A stretch of DNA of 64,000 nucleotides from Actinomadura rubteroloni. Lineage in GTDB: Bacteria > Actinomycetota > Actinomycetes > Streptosporangiales > Streptosporangiaceae. Below are positions 9,390 through 18,013 of this stretch, piece by piece; position 1 is the stretch's first letter, and every line of letters begins with the position of its first letter. Location: NCBI RefSeq assembly GCF_002911665.1, contig NZ_MTBP01000001.1:1550001-1614000 (forward strand), in the 5' to 3' direction. The position numbers were made by a program, and so were the translations under genes. Under the pieces are notes generated by a model that worked only from the letters and a program-made list of their open reading frames with translations, was not told the origin of the DNA and did no database searches.

Positions 9390-10385
9390 GTGGACGTCGA
9401 CGCCTATGCCGCCGCGCACGACGCGGAGTGGCGGCGCCTGGAGAAGCTCGTCAACTCCGCCCGCAAACTGAGCGGCCCGGAGATCGACGAGCTGGTCGAG
9501 CTGTACCAGCGGACGGCGACGCATCTGTCGGTCGTGCGGTCCAGCTCGCCGGACCCGCATCTCGTGGCGCGGCTGTCATCGCTGGTCGCGCGGGGACGGG
9601 CGACGGTCGCGGGCGCGCAGGCGCCGATGTGGCGGGACGTGACGCGCTTCGCAACGGTCGCCTTCCCCGCCGCCGCGTATCGGCTGCGCTGGTGGTGGAT
9701 CGGGATCACGGTCGTCGGGAACGTGTTCGCGGTGATCCTCGCGGTGTGGGTCGCGCGGAACCCGGACGTCCAGGCGTCGGTCGGTTCCGACCACGCGATC
9801 CGCCAGCTCGTCGAGCACGACTTCGCGAACTACTACACCGAGCACTCGGCGTCGTCGTTCGCGTTCCAGGTGTGGGTGAACAACGCCTGGGTGTCGGCCG
9901 TCGCCCTGATGTTCGGGATCTTCCTCGGCCTGCCGACCCTTTGCGTCCTGTTCGCCAACCAGCTCAACCTGGGCCTGACCGCCGGGCTGATGTTCGCGCA
10001 CGGCAAGGGCGACGTGTTCTTCGGGCTGATCCTGCCGCACGGGATGCTGGAACTGACGGCCGTCTACCTGGCGTGCGCGGCGGGCCTGCGGCTCGGCTGG
10101 ACGATCGTGGACCCCGGCCCGCGCCGCCGCGGCGAGGCGCTCGCCGCCGAGGGCCGGTCGCTGGTCTCCGTCGCGATCGGGTTGGTCGGCGTGCTGCTGG
10201 TGTCCGGCCTCATCGAAGGCTTCGTGACGGGCTGGGTCCACGTCACGTGGCTGCGGATCGGGATCGGCGCGGTCGCCGAGGCGGGATTCCTGACGTACGT
10301 GATCGTCCTCGGCCGCCGCGCGCTCGCCGCCGGGGAGACCGGCGCGGACGACCTGGTCCCCGACACCGTCCCCGTCGCGGCCTAG
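9390..10385 (+). CDS. SpoIIM-like (stage II sporulation protein M family) membrane protein
   Basis: 331 aa. A soluble helical N-terminus (VDVDAYAAAHDAEWRRLEKL) is followed by several membrane helices, including VVGNVFAVILAVWVA and FGIFLGLPTLCVLFANQLNLG, matching the SpoIIM/DUF95 family. In actinobacteria these accompany RDD, DUF58 and MoxR genes and are not necessarily sporulation-specific. Start GTG lies 6 nt after TACTCT, with no Shine-Dalgarno sequence, consistent with leaderless expression. Its TAG stop shares the tetranucleotide CTAG with the stop of the convergent DUF58 gene. Confidence 0.85.
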   Translation: MDVDAYAAAHDAEWRRLEKLVNSARKLSGPEIDELVELYQRTATHLSVVRSSSPDPHLVARLSSLVARGRATVAGAQAPMWRDVTRFATVAFPAAAYRLRWWWIGITVVGNVFAVILAVWVARNPDVQASVGSDHAIRQLVEHDFANYYTEHSASSFAFQVWVNNAWVSAVALMFGIFLGLPTLCVLFANQLNLGLTAGLMFAHGKGDVFFGLILPHGMLELTAVYLACAAGLRLGWTIVDPGPRRRGEALAAEGRSLVSVAIGLVGVLLVSGLIEGFVTGWVHVTWLRIGIGAVAEAGFLTYVIVLGRRALAAGETGADDLVPDTVPVAA

Positions 10386-11674
10386 AGCCGTCCGGCGGCC
10401 TTCAGCGCGAGGTAGGCGTCGGCGAGGGCGGGCGCGATGCGGTCCGGCGGCGCGTCCACGACCTCCACGCCGAACGCGCGCAGCTCGGCCGTCAGCCGGT
10501 CCCGCTCGGCGCGGGCGCGCTCGGCCGCCGCCGCGTCGTAGGCGGACACGAGGTCGCCGCGCGCCCGCGCCATCGCGGCGGCGCGCGGGTCGGACACGGC
10601 CGCGACGAGTACGAGGTGCCGCGCGGTGAGCCGGGGCAGCACCGGGTACAGGCCCTCCTCGATCGCGGCGGCGTTCAGGTCGGTGAGCAGCACGACCAGG
10701 GACCGCTGCCGGACGCGCGCCAGCAGCGCCGACACCATCCCGGCCGCGTCGGACTCGACCAGCGCGGGCTCCAGCGGCGCCATCGCCTGGACCATCGCGG
10801 TGAGGACGTCCGTCCGGGACGTCCCCTCGACGCGCGCCCGGACGCGCCGGTCGTAGGCGAGCAGGTCCACCCGGTCGCCCGCGCGGGACGCCAGCGCGCC
10901 CAGCAGCAGCGCCGCGTCCATCGAGCAGTCGAGGCGGGGGACGTCCCCGACCCGTCCGGCGGACGTGCGGCCGGTGTCCAGCACCAGGTAGAGGCGGCGG
11001 TTCTGCTCGGGCCGCCACGTCCGCACGACGACGTCGCCGCGCCGCGCGGTGGCCCGCCAGTCGATCGACCGGACGTCGTCGCCCGCCACGTATTCGCGCA
11101 GCGAGTCGAACTCGGTGCCCTGCCCCCGGATCTGCGCGACGTTCGCGCCGGTCAGCTCGCGCAGCCGGGCGAGCTTGGCGGGCAGGTGGCGGCGCGAGGG
11201 GAACGCGGGCAGCACCCGCACCCGCCACGGCGCGGGCCGGGAGAGCTGCCGCGCCGCGAGCCCGAGCGGGCCGCGTGACCGGACGACGACCGTCACCGCG
11301 TCCCGGTCGCCGCGCCGGGTGGGCGTCAGCGTCATCTCGACCCGGCGGCGCTCGCCGGCGGGCACGTCGATGACGGTGACCCGAGGTGCGGCGCCCGCGC
11401 TCGGCGGCCAGACGTCCCGCAGCCGCGCCCGGACGCGCCGCCGTCCCGCGTTCTCCACGATCAGCGCGACCCGCGCGGTCTCGCCGAGCCGCACGCTCGT
11501 GTCCCCGGCGCGGTGCAGCTCCAGCGCGCGGACGTTGCCCGCGAACGCCACGTCCACGATCACGCCGAACGCCAGCACCGCCCACACGGCGAGCAGCGTC
11601 CACCAGCTCGGCACCAGCAGCGGCAGGAGCGCGCCGAGCAGCGCGAGCAGCCCGAGACGGCCGGTGACCGCCAT
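10382..11674 (-). CDS. DUF58 domain-containing protein
   Basis: 430 aa. Two N-terminal hydrophobic helices (LGLLALLGALLPLLV, LAVWAVLAFGVIVDV) are followed by a beta-sandwich region and the DUF58 core with the signature EFDSLREYVAGDDVRSIDW, then a von Willebrand A-like region (LYLVLDTGRTSAG). DUF58 proteins are encoded with MoxR ATPases and are thought to form chaperone-like complexes. Its ATG overlaps the MoxR stop by one base (TGATG), so the two are translationally coupled. Last gene of the minus-strand operon. Confidence 0.92.
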   Translation of the reverse strand: MAVTGRLGLLALLGALLPLLVPSWWTLLAVWAVLAFGVIVDVAFAGNVRALELHRAGDTSVRLGETARVALIVENAGRRRVRARLRDVWPPSAGAAPRVTVIDVPAGERRRVEMTLTPTRRGDRDAVTVVVRSRGPLGLAARQLSRPAPWRVRVLPAFPSRRHLPAKLARLRELTGANVAQIRGQGTEFDSLREYVAGDDVRSIDWRATARRGDVVVRTWRPEQNRRLYLVLDTGRTSAGRVGDVPRLDCSMDAALLLGALASRAGDRVDLLAYDRRVRARVEGTSRTDVLTAMVQAMAPLEPALVESDAAGMVSALLARVRQRSLVVLLTDLNAAAIEEGLYPVLPRLTARHLVLVAAVSDPRAAAMARARGDLVSAYDAAAAERARAERDRLTAELRAFGVEVVDAPPDRIAPALADAYLALKAAGRL

Positions 11675-12651
11675 CAGCGCGGCGCGGGGACGTGGGCGAG
11701 GATGCCGTCCAGCACGCCGTCGGCCGTCGCGCCCTCCAGTTCGGCTTCCGGACGGAGCTGGACGCGGTGCCGCAGGGTCGGCCGGGCGAGCGCCTTCGCG
11801 TCGTCGGGCGACACGTAGTCGCGGCCCGACAGCCACGCCCACGCCCGCGCCGTCGCGAGCAGCGCCGTCGCGCCGCGCGGCGACACGCCGAGCGCCAGGG
11901 ACGGCGACTGCCGGGTCGCGCGGCACAGGTCCACGACGTAGGCGGCGACCTTCGGGTCCAGGTGGACGGCCCGGACCTGCGCCCGTCCCGCCGCGAGGTC
12001 CGCGGCGCCCGCGACCGGCTTGACCTCGGACAGGTCGGACGGGTCGAAGCCCGCCGCGTGCCGCTGGAGCATCGTGATCTCCTCGTCCCGGGTCGGGACG
12101 GGCACGGTCAGCTTCACGAGGAACCGGTCGAGCTGGGCCTCGGGCAGCGGGTACGTCCCCTCGTACTCGACGGGGTTCTGCGTCGCGCACACCACGAACG
12201 GGTCGGGCAGCGGACGGGCCGTGCCCTCCACCGACACCTGCCGTTCCTCCATCGCCTCCAGCAGCGACGCCTGGGTCTTCGGCGGCGTCCGGTTGATCTC
12301 GTCGGCGAGCAGCAGGTTCGTGAACACCGGGCCGGGACGGAACTCGAACTCCGCCGACCGGTTGTCGTAGATGAGCGAGCCGGTGACGTCGCCGGGCATG
12401 AGGTCGGGCGTGAACTGGACGCGCTTGAAGTCCAGCTCCAGGCTGCGCGCCAGCGTCTTGACCAGCAGCGTCTTGGCGGTGCCCGGCACGCCCTCCAGCA
12501 GCACGTGGCCCCGGCACAGCAGCGCGATGACCAGGCCCGTCACCACCGATTCCTGGCCGACGACGGTCTTGCCGACCTCGGCGCGCAGCGCGGCCAGCGC
12601 GGCGCGCGCCCGCTCGGCGTCCGGGAGGTCGTCAGTTCTGTCCAGGTTCAC
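11674..12651 (-). CDS. MoxR family AAA+ ATPase
   Basis: 325 aa cytosolic AAA+ ATPase. Walker A is GVPGTAKTLL, Walker B LLLADEIN, followed by RTPPKTQASLLEAMEE and sensor-1 CATQNP; the lid domain includes LGVSPRGATALL. GTG start at 12651 overlaps the stop of the upstream DUF4350 gene by 4 nt (GTGA). Known members act as chaperones in maturation of envelope or metal-containing complexes together with the VWA/DUF58 partner encoded immediately downstream. Confidence 0.95.
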   Translation of the reverse strand: MNLDRTDDLPDAERARAALAALRAEVGKTVVGQESVVTGLVIALLCRGHVLLEGVPGTAKTLLVKTLARSLELDFKRVQFTPDLMPGDVTGSLIYDNRSAEFEFRPGPVFTNLLLADEINRTPPKTQASLLEAMEERQVSVEGTARPLPDPFVVCATQNPVEYEGTYPLPEAQLDRFLVKLTVPVPTRDEEITMLQRHAAGFDPSDLSEVKPVAGAADLAAGRAQVRAVHLDPKVAAYVVDLCRATRQSPSLALGVSPRGATALLATARAWAWLSGRDYVSPDDAKALARPTLRHRVQLRPEAELEGATADGVLDGILAHVPAPR

Positions 12652-13808
12652 GAGTCGCGTACCTGCCTTTCCAGATCGTCGAGGAGGCCGGGGAGCGCGA
12701 CGAGCGCCGCGTCGTCGGCCGGTTCGGGGCCGTAGAGGGCGTGGCCGACCGCGGCCTCGTCGTGCGTCGTCCGCCGCGCGACCGCCGTGACGATCTCCGG
12801 CGCGGCGGCCGGGTCGGTCGCGGCCCCGCGCGGGAGGCCGAGCAGCGGGACGAGCCGGGCACGCGCGGACGCCCGCAACGCCTCGGCGGCGCTGCCCCGC
12901 GCGTGGTGCGCCCGGTAGAGCCGGGAGCGGCCCTCGATCGTCTCGGCGGACCGGACGACCACCGGCAGCGCCTCGGCCACGACCGGCCCGAACCGCCGCA
13001 TCCGCCACAGCGCGACCAGCACGACCGCGACCGCGAGCCCGACGGGCAGCAGCCGCCAGCCGAACGGCACCATGTCGCCGAGGCTGCGGTCGCCCCGGTC
13101 GGCGCCGGGCGGCGGCAGGTCCGGGACGAGCCACACCGCCGAGGACCGCGCGCCCACCAGGTTCAGCGCGAGCGCCGCGTCGCCCTCTTCGTCCAGGTGG
13201 GCGTTGGTGAGCGGGGCGGCGCTGCCGAGGACGGTCACCGTCCGGCTCCCGACCGGCACCTGCACCAGCCGGGCCTGGTCGCCCTCGCGGTAGCAGCCGG
13301 TCGCGCCGGCCGGGATCGTGTAGGTCAGGGACGAGCCGAACGCGATCGTCCCGGCCTGCTGTGCGGCGGGCACCGGGCAGTCGGGCGGGCCGCTGTCGCC
13401 GTAGGACCGTCCGCCTTCCTCGACCGTCGGCGCGAGCGCGGCCAGCACCCGCGCGCTCGGCGCGACGAGCACGAGGTCGCCGGGCGCGGCGCTCAGCCGC
13501 AGCAGGTCCGTGCGGGTCAGCCGGCCGGGGCGGGTCACGACGACGACGCTGTCGGACGTGCTGTGCTCGGCCGCGTCGGTCGTCGTCCGCGCCACGGTCA
13601 GCGGCGTGCCGCGCTGGCGCAGGATCTCGGCGAGCGCCCGCGCGCCGTCCTGGCCCGGGGACGCGGGGTCCAGGGCGTCGGCGGGCGTGGCCGGCCGCAG
13701 CGCCGCCAGGATGATCGCGACGAGCACGACGGCCAGCAGAGCCCCGGCGACGCCGCGCGACGCGCGCAGCCGCCGCCCGGCGACCTGCCGCGCGGTGGGG
13801 ACGGTCAC
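12648..13808 (-). CDS. DUF4350 domain-containing membrane protein
   Basis: 386 aa. One N-terminal membrane helix (GALLAVVLVAIILAAL), an extracytoplasmic DUF4350 domain with a GATase-like fold region (VVVTRPGRLTRTDLLRL), a second membrane helix near residue 255 (LPVGLAVAVVLVALWRM) and a cytosolic helical tail. GTG start overlaps the DUF4129 stop by 4 nt. Always found with DUF4129, MoxR and DUF58 genes; biochemical role unknown. Confidence 0.88.
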   Translation of the reverse strand: MTVPTARQVAGRRLRASRGVAGALLAVVLVAIILAALRPATPADALDPASPGQDGARALAEILRQRGTPLTVARTTTDAAEHSTSDSVVVVTRPGRLTRTDLLRLSAAPGDLVLVAPSARVLAALAPTVEEGGRSYGDSGPPDCPVPAAQQAGTIAFGSSLTYTIPAGATGCYREGDQARLVQVPVGSRTVTVLGSAAPLTNAHLDEEGDAALALNLVGARSSAVWLVPDLPPPGADRGDRSLGDMVPFGWRLLPVGLAVAVVLVALWRMRRFGPVVAEALPVVVRSAETIEGRSRLYRAHHARGSAAEALRASARARLVPLLGLPRGAATDPAAAPEIVTAVARRTTHDEAAVGHALYGPEPADDAALVALPGLLDDLERQVRDS

Positions 13809-14464
13809 CAGCGCGCCCCCTCGTCCGCGCCCACCGGTTCCAGCCGCTGCGGCCGGGTCGCCCGGACGTGCTCGTCCAGGGCCGTGAGCAGCGCGTATCC
13901 GTCCGGGCCGCCGGGCCGGTCGCCGTACCAGACGTCGTCGAAGACGCGCACGGCCGCGCGCAGCTCGGCGGCCAGGCCGGGCAGCGCGGCGCCCGCCTCG
14001 CGGGCCAGCTCGTCGGCGGTGCGGCCGGGCCGGGGCTCGACCACGGCGCGTTCCTCCAGGTCACGGGCCACGGCGAGCAGGCGGGAACGGATCGCCTCGG
14101 GCCACCGTCCGGCGGCGGCGTGCCGCTCGGCGGTGACGCGCAGGTCCAGCGCGGTGGCCTCGGGCTCGCCCGCGAACAGGCCGGGCCGGTCGGCCGGGTT
14201 GCGGCGCCCGCGCATCAGCCACGCGACCAGCGCGATGACCAGGCCGACGATCAGCAGAATGACCAGCAGGGACAGCCAGCCGTTGCCGTGCTGCTGCCCG
14301 CCGGGGTCGCTCGCGCGGTGCAGCAGCTCGTTGAGCCACTCGGAGAAGCGCCGCCACGTCCGCTCCGTCCAGGACGGCTCGTCGCGGTGGTAGATCGGCT
14401 TCTCCAGCTCGCGGCGGGCCAGTTCGCGGGCCTGCTCGCGGCCGATCGGGTCCAGGACGATCAT
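13805..14464 (-). CDS. DUF4129 domain-containing protein
   Basis: 219 aa. A short acidic/basic N-terminus (PIGREQARELARREL), one central membrane helix (LLVILLIVGLVIALVAW) and the DUF4129 C-terminal domain, which contains AIRSRLLAVARDLEERAVV, GRTADELAREAG and VFDDVWYGDRPG. ATG overlaps the stop of the upstream membrane protein gene (ATGA). DUF4129 is often found C-terminal to transglutaminase-like domains elsewhere; here it stands alone in the operon. Confidence 0.88.
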   Translation of the reverse strand: MIVLDPIGREQARELARRELEKPIYHRDEPSWTERTWRRFSEWLNELLHRASDPGGQQHGNGWLSLLVILLIVGLVIALVAWLMRGRRNPADRPGLFAGEPEATALDLRVTAERHAAAGRWPEAIRSRLLAVARDLEERAVVEPRPGRTADELAREAGAALPGLAAELRAAVRVFDDVWYGDRPGGPDGYALLTALDEHVRATRPQRLEPVGADEGARW

Positions 14465-15447
14465 GCGGTCTGCCAGTGGTCGAAGAAGTCCGCGTCCGGG
14501 GCGTCCGGACGGGTCCGCAGATCCAGGTCGAAGCCCTCGCGGCGCATCCGCCGGTCCAGGTAGAGCAGCACGATGACCCCGGCGTCGAACGGCAGCACGA
14601 CCGACCAGCTCACGATGCGCCCGACCGTGTCCACGACCAGCGCGGCGAACGCCTGGCCGCCGGACGGGTCGCCCGCCGACAGCACGATGCTGACGATGAT
14701 GAACGGCAGCCGCAGCGCGAGGAAGCCCATGAAGATGGTCAGCAGCAGCGTGACGACCAGCGTCGCGCAGGTGCGCCACCAGCCGCCGCGCGCGAGCGCC
14801 CGGCCCCGCGCCAGCGCCGCCGCGACGCCGCGCCGCTCCAGCACCGCCGCCGGGACGGCCTGGACGAGCAGCACGTAGATCCAGATCATCAGGACCAGCC
14901 CGACCGGCACGCCGAAGATCGCCGTCGCGACGATCACCGGCGGGTCCGCCTCCGCCGCCAGCGCGGCGATCATCGGCAGCGTCGGGACCAGCAGCCCGGC
15001 CAGCGCCGCCGCCATGACCAGCAGCGCGGTGCCGAGCAGGGAGAACAGGCGCGGCCGGACGTCCCGCAGAGCCCGGCCCGGCGCGGGCCGGCCGAACATC
15101 TCGCGGCCGAGCGCGGGCGCCAGAAAGCCTGCCAGCACGAGGATCCCGAACGCCGACAGCACCATCCCGGCCGTGCTCAGCGTGGCCTGCGCGCCGAGCG
15201 AGCGCAGCAGGACGGCGGGGGTGCGCTCGTCGCGGGCGGAGTCCCCGATGAAGAAGTACGCGGCGACCGTCACCAGAATTTGCACGAACGTGCTCACGGC
15301 CAGCGCGAACCCGAGCGTGAGGCGCGGGACGCGGCGGATCGCGGCGACGGCGCCGTCCAGGATCTCCGCGACCGACATGGGGCGCAGCGGCACGTCGCCG
15401 CCGAGCAGCGCGGCGGGATCGTCGTCCCGTCCGGCCGGTCTCGGCAT
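14461..15447 (-). CDS. Multi-pass membrane protein (glycerophosphoryl-diesterase membrane-domain-like)
   Basis: 328 aa with about six hydrophobic spans. The start LRPMSVAEILDGAVAAIRR and the RGRALARGGWWR segment are typical of the actinobacterial family whose Pfam match is the membrane domain of glycerophosphoryl diester phosphodiesterase; no catalytic domain is present. First gene of the five-gene operon and divergent from mtrA, with a 263-bp intergenic region between them. Confidence 0.8.
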   Translation of the reverse strand: MPRPAGRDDDPAALLGGDVPLRPMSVAEILDGAVAAIRRVPRLTLGFALAVSTFVQILVTVAAYFFIGDSARDERTPAVLLRSLGAQATLSTAGMVLSAFGILVLAGFLAPALGREMFGRPAPGRALRDVRPRLFSLLGTALLVMAAALAGLLVPTLPMIAALAAEADPPVIVATAIFGVPVGLVLMIWIYVLLVQAVPAAVLERRGVAAALARGRALARGGWWRTCATLVVTLLLTIFMGFLALRLPFIIVSIVLSAGDPSGGQAFAALVVDTVGRIVSWSVVLPFDAGVIVLLYLDRRMRREGFDLDLRTRPDAPDADFFDHWQTA

Positions 15448-15645
15448 CTCCGCTCCTCGTTCGGGTCACTCGGCGTCTGGACATCCTGTCACGGCACCGG
15501 AGCGGGATCGCCGGATGCGGCCTGCCGGGAACAAAAGTGCCTGAATCGGGGCGAACGTCCGGGGGAACCTGTCTAGACTCCGGCCTTTGAGTACGGCTGT
15601 CGTAGTCACACTCCGCTTTTACCTTCGGCTGGATGAGTCATGGAG

Positions 15646-15664
15646 CAGGTAAACGCAGGTAACC
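15646..15664 (+). promoter_or_regulatory. Candidate MtrA box (direct repeat)
   Basis: The heptamer CAGGTAA occurs twice with 10-bp phasing (15646 and 15656) in CAGGTAAACGCAGGTAACC, resembling the GTAAC-type direct repeats bound by MtrA orthologues. It lies about 50 bp upstream of mtrA. Autoregulation is an inference. Confidence 0.4.
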
Positions 15665-15710
15665 TGGCTGACCAAGGCGTACTGCCCCACCAACCCAACG
15701 TATTGCGACG

Positions 15711-16397
15711 ATGAGGGCCATGAGAGGACGTGTACTGGTCGTCGATGACGACCTCGCGCTCGCCGAGATGCTCGGCATCGTGCTGCGCGGCGAGGGCTTC
15801 GAGCCCTCCTTCGTGCACGACGGCGACAAGGCGCTCGATGCGTTCCGGGAGACGCGGCCCGACCTCGTGCTGCTCGACCTGATGCTGCCCGGCGCGGACG
15901 GTATCGACGTGTGCCGCCAGATCCGGGCGGAATCGGGCATCCCGATCGTCATGCTGACGGCCAAGAGCGACACCGTGGACGTCGTGCTCGGACTGGAGTC
16001 CGGCGCCGACGACTACATCGTCAAGCCGTTCAAGCCCAAGGAGCTGGTCGCCCGCGTCCGAGCCCGGCTGCGCCGCACCGATGAGCCCGCTCCCGAGACC
16101 CTGCAGATCGGCGACATCACGATCGACGTCGCCGGGCACTCGGTCAAGCGGCTCGACAAGCACATCCCGCTCACCCCGCTGGAGTTCGACCTGCTCGTCG
16201 CGCTGGCCCGCAAGCCGCGCCAGGTCTTCACCCGCGAGGTCCTGCTGGAACAGGTCTGGGGGTACCGGCACGCCGCGGACACGCGGCTGGTGAACGTCCA
16301 CGTCCAGCGACTCCGCGCCAAGATCGAGAAGGATCCGGAACGGCCGGAGATCGTCGTCACCGTGCGGGGCGTCGGTTACAAGGCGGGCCCGGCCTGA
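15711..16397 (+). CDS. mtrA: Two-component response regulator MtrA
   Basis: 228 aa OmpR/PhoB-type regulator. The receiver domain has the acidic pair VVDDD, phosphoacceptor Asp in LVLLDLMLPG and Lys in IVKPFKPKEL. The C-terminal winged helix includes LTPLEFDLLVALARKP and WGYRHAADTRLVNVHVQRLRAK. Its length equals the M. tuberculosis protein, supporting ATG 15711 over the internal ATG 15720. MtrA controls cell-wall and cell-division genes with sensor MtrB; lpqB follows, and all three genes overlap. Confidence 0.97.
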   Translation: MRAMRGRVLVVDDDLALAEMLGIVLRGEGFEPSFVHDGDKALDAFRETRPDLVLLDLMLPGADGIDVCRQIRAESGIPIVMLTAKSDTVDVVLGLESGADDYIVKPFKPKELVARVRARLRRTDEPAPETLQIGDITIDVAGHSVKRLDKHIPLTPLEFDLLVALARKPRQVFTREVLLEQVWGYRHAADTRLVNVHVQRLRAKIEKDPERPEIVVTVRGVGYKAGPA

Positions 16398-18013
16398 CCG
16401 CGCAGGCCATCGCGGCGCGCCGCCGGGCCGGGCGGCTCCTGGCCCGGCTGCGCCGTCTCGTCGGCGCCGTCTACCTGCGCTGGCGCCGCTCGATCCAGGT
16501 CCGGGTCGTCACCTCGACGCTGTGCATCTCGGCGATCGTCGTGGCGATCCTCGGCATGTTCCTGACGCAGCAGATGTCGAACGCGCTGCTGGACGGCAAG
16601 ATCAAGGCGGCGCGGCTGCAACTGGACGAGGGGCTGTCGACCGTCCAGCGCCAGCTCGGCAACCAGCCCGACAACGGCAGCCGCCTGGACAACGTCATGG
16701 CGGGGCTGAAGGCGCGCAGCGGGCCGTCCGGACTGTACGAGGTGTACATCCGGGACACGCGCGACTCGTCGTTCGACGGTTACAGCACCAACGAGCTGCG
16801 GGTGGAGAGCATCCCGCAGCGGCTCCGGGACGAGCTGCGCCGCAGCCCCGCCGATACGACCGCCTACACGTTCGGGAAGCTGTCGTACGTGGGCCGTCCG
16901 TCCGAGCGGGGGCTGATCGTCGGCGGCAAGGCCGGGCAGTTCGAGCTGTACTACCTGTTCCCGCTCACCCAGGACCAGCGGACGCTGACGGTCGTCAGCC
17001 AGGCGCTCGTCGGTGTCGGCGTCGTGCTCGTGCTGCTGCTCGCGGCCATCGCCTCGCTGGTCACGCGGCAGGTCGTGATCCCGGTGCGGCTCGCGGCGCA
17101 GGGCGCGCAGCGGCTCGCGGACGGACGGCTGGAGGAGCGCATGCGGGTGCGCGGCGAGGACGACCTCGCGGCGCTCGCGCGCTCGTTCAATGAGATGGCC
17201 GCCAACCTCCAGGACAAGATCGTGGAGCTGGAGGACCTGTCGCAGGTCCAGCGGCAGTTCGTGTCGGACGTGTCGCACGAGCTGCGCACCCCGCTCACCA
17301 CGATCCGGATCGCCGCCGACATGCTCTACGAGAACCGGGACACCTTCGACGACCCGATGGTGGGCCGGTCCGCCGAACTGTTGCAGAGCCAACTGGAACG
17401 CTTCGAGTCGCTGCTGGCGGACCTGCTGGAGATCAGCCGGCACGACGCGGGCGCGGCCACCCTCGACGCCGAGTCCCTCGACATGCGCGACCTCGTCCTG
17501 CGCGTCGTCGGCGACATCCAGAACCTCGCTGAGCGCAAGGGCAGCAAGGTCCTGCTCCAGTTGCCCGGCGAGCCGTGCATGGCCGAGGTGGACCGGCGCC
17601 GCGTCGAGCGGATCCTGCGGAACCTGCTGGTCAACGCGGTCGAGCACGGAGAGGGCGAGGACATCGTCGTATCGGTCGGAGCGGACCGGGACGCGGTGGC
17701 GGTCGCCGTCCGCGACCACGGCGTCGGTCTCAAGCCGGGGGAGGGCCAGATGGTGTTCGACCGGTTCTGGCGCGCCGACCCGGCCCGCGCCCGCACGACC
17801 GGCGGCACCGGGCTCGGCCTGTCGATCTCCCGCGAGGACGCCCAGCTCCACGGCGGCTGGCTCCAGGCATGGGGCGAGCCCGGCGCCGGATCCCAGTTCC
17901 GGCTGTCCCTGCCCCGCGTGGCGGGCGCCGAACTGCGCGGGTCGCCGCTGCCGCTGGTGCCGCCGGGCGCCGGGGGACGGCCCGTCTTCGCCGAACTGGA
18001 GGCCGGCGAGTGA
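16394..18013 (+). CDS. mtrB: Sensor histidine kinase MtrB (probable CTG start)
   Basis: About 539 aa. An N-terminal basic segment and a first membrane helix (STLCISAIVVAILGMFL) precede an extracytoplasmic sensor region, a second helix (LVGVGVVLVLLLAAIASLV), HAMP, the H-box VSDVSHELRTPLTTIR, N-box RILRNLLVNAVEHGEG, and G boxes DHGVGL and GGTGLGLSIS. The first ordinary in-frame start (GTG 16541) would cut the first helix in half. Upstream of it no ATG, GTG or TTG exists in frame; CTG 16394, overlapping the mtrA stop as CTGA with AAGGCGG six bases before, is the best candidate. Lipoprotein LpqB, encoded next, modulates this kinase. Confidence 0.93.
   Translation: MTAQAIAARRRAGRLLARLRRLVGAVYLRWRRSIQVRVVTSTLCISAIVVAILGMFLTQQMSNALLDGKIKAARLQLDEGLSTVQRQLGNQPDNGSRLDNVMAGLKARSGPSGLYEVYIRDTRDSSFDGYSTNELRVESIPQRLRDELRRSPADTTAYTFGKLSYVGRPSERGLIVGGKAGQFELYYLFPLTQDQRTLTVVSQALVGVGVVLVLLLAAIASLVTRQVVIPVRLAAQGAQRLADGRLEERMRVRGEDDLAALARSFNEMAANLQDKIVELEDLSQVQRQFVSDVSHELRTPLTTIRIAADMLYENRDTFDDPMVGRSAELLQSQLERFESLLADLLEISRHDAGAATLDAESLDMRDLVLRVVGDIQNLAERKGSKVLLQLPGEPCMAEVDRRRVERILRNLLVNAVEHGEGEDIVVSVGADRDAVAVAVRDHGVGLKPGEGQMVFDRFWRADPARARTTGGTGLGLSISREDAQLHGGWLQAWGEPGAGSQFRLSLPRVAGAELRGSPLPLVPPGAGGRPVFAELEAGE

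Noticed and set aside
16541..18013. mtrB starting at GTG 16541
   Set aside because: This start would delete half of the first membrane helix and the conserved basic N-terminal segment (RWRRSIQVRVV).
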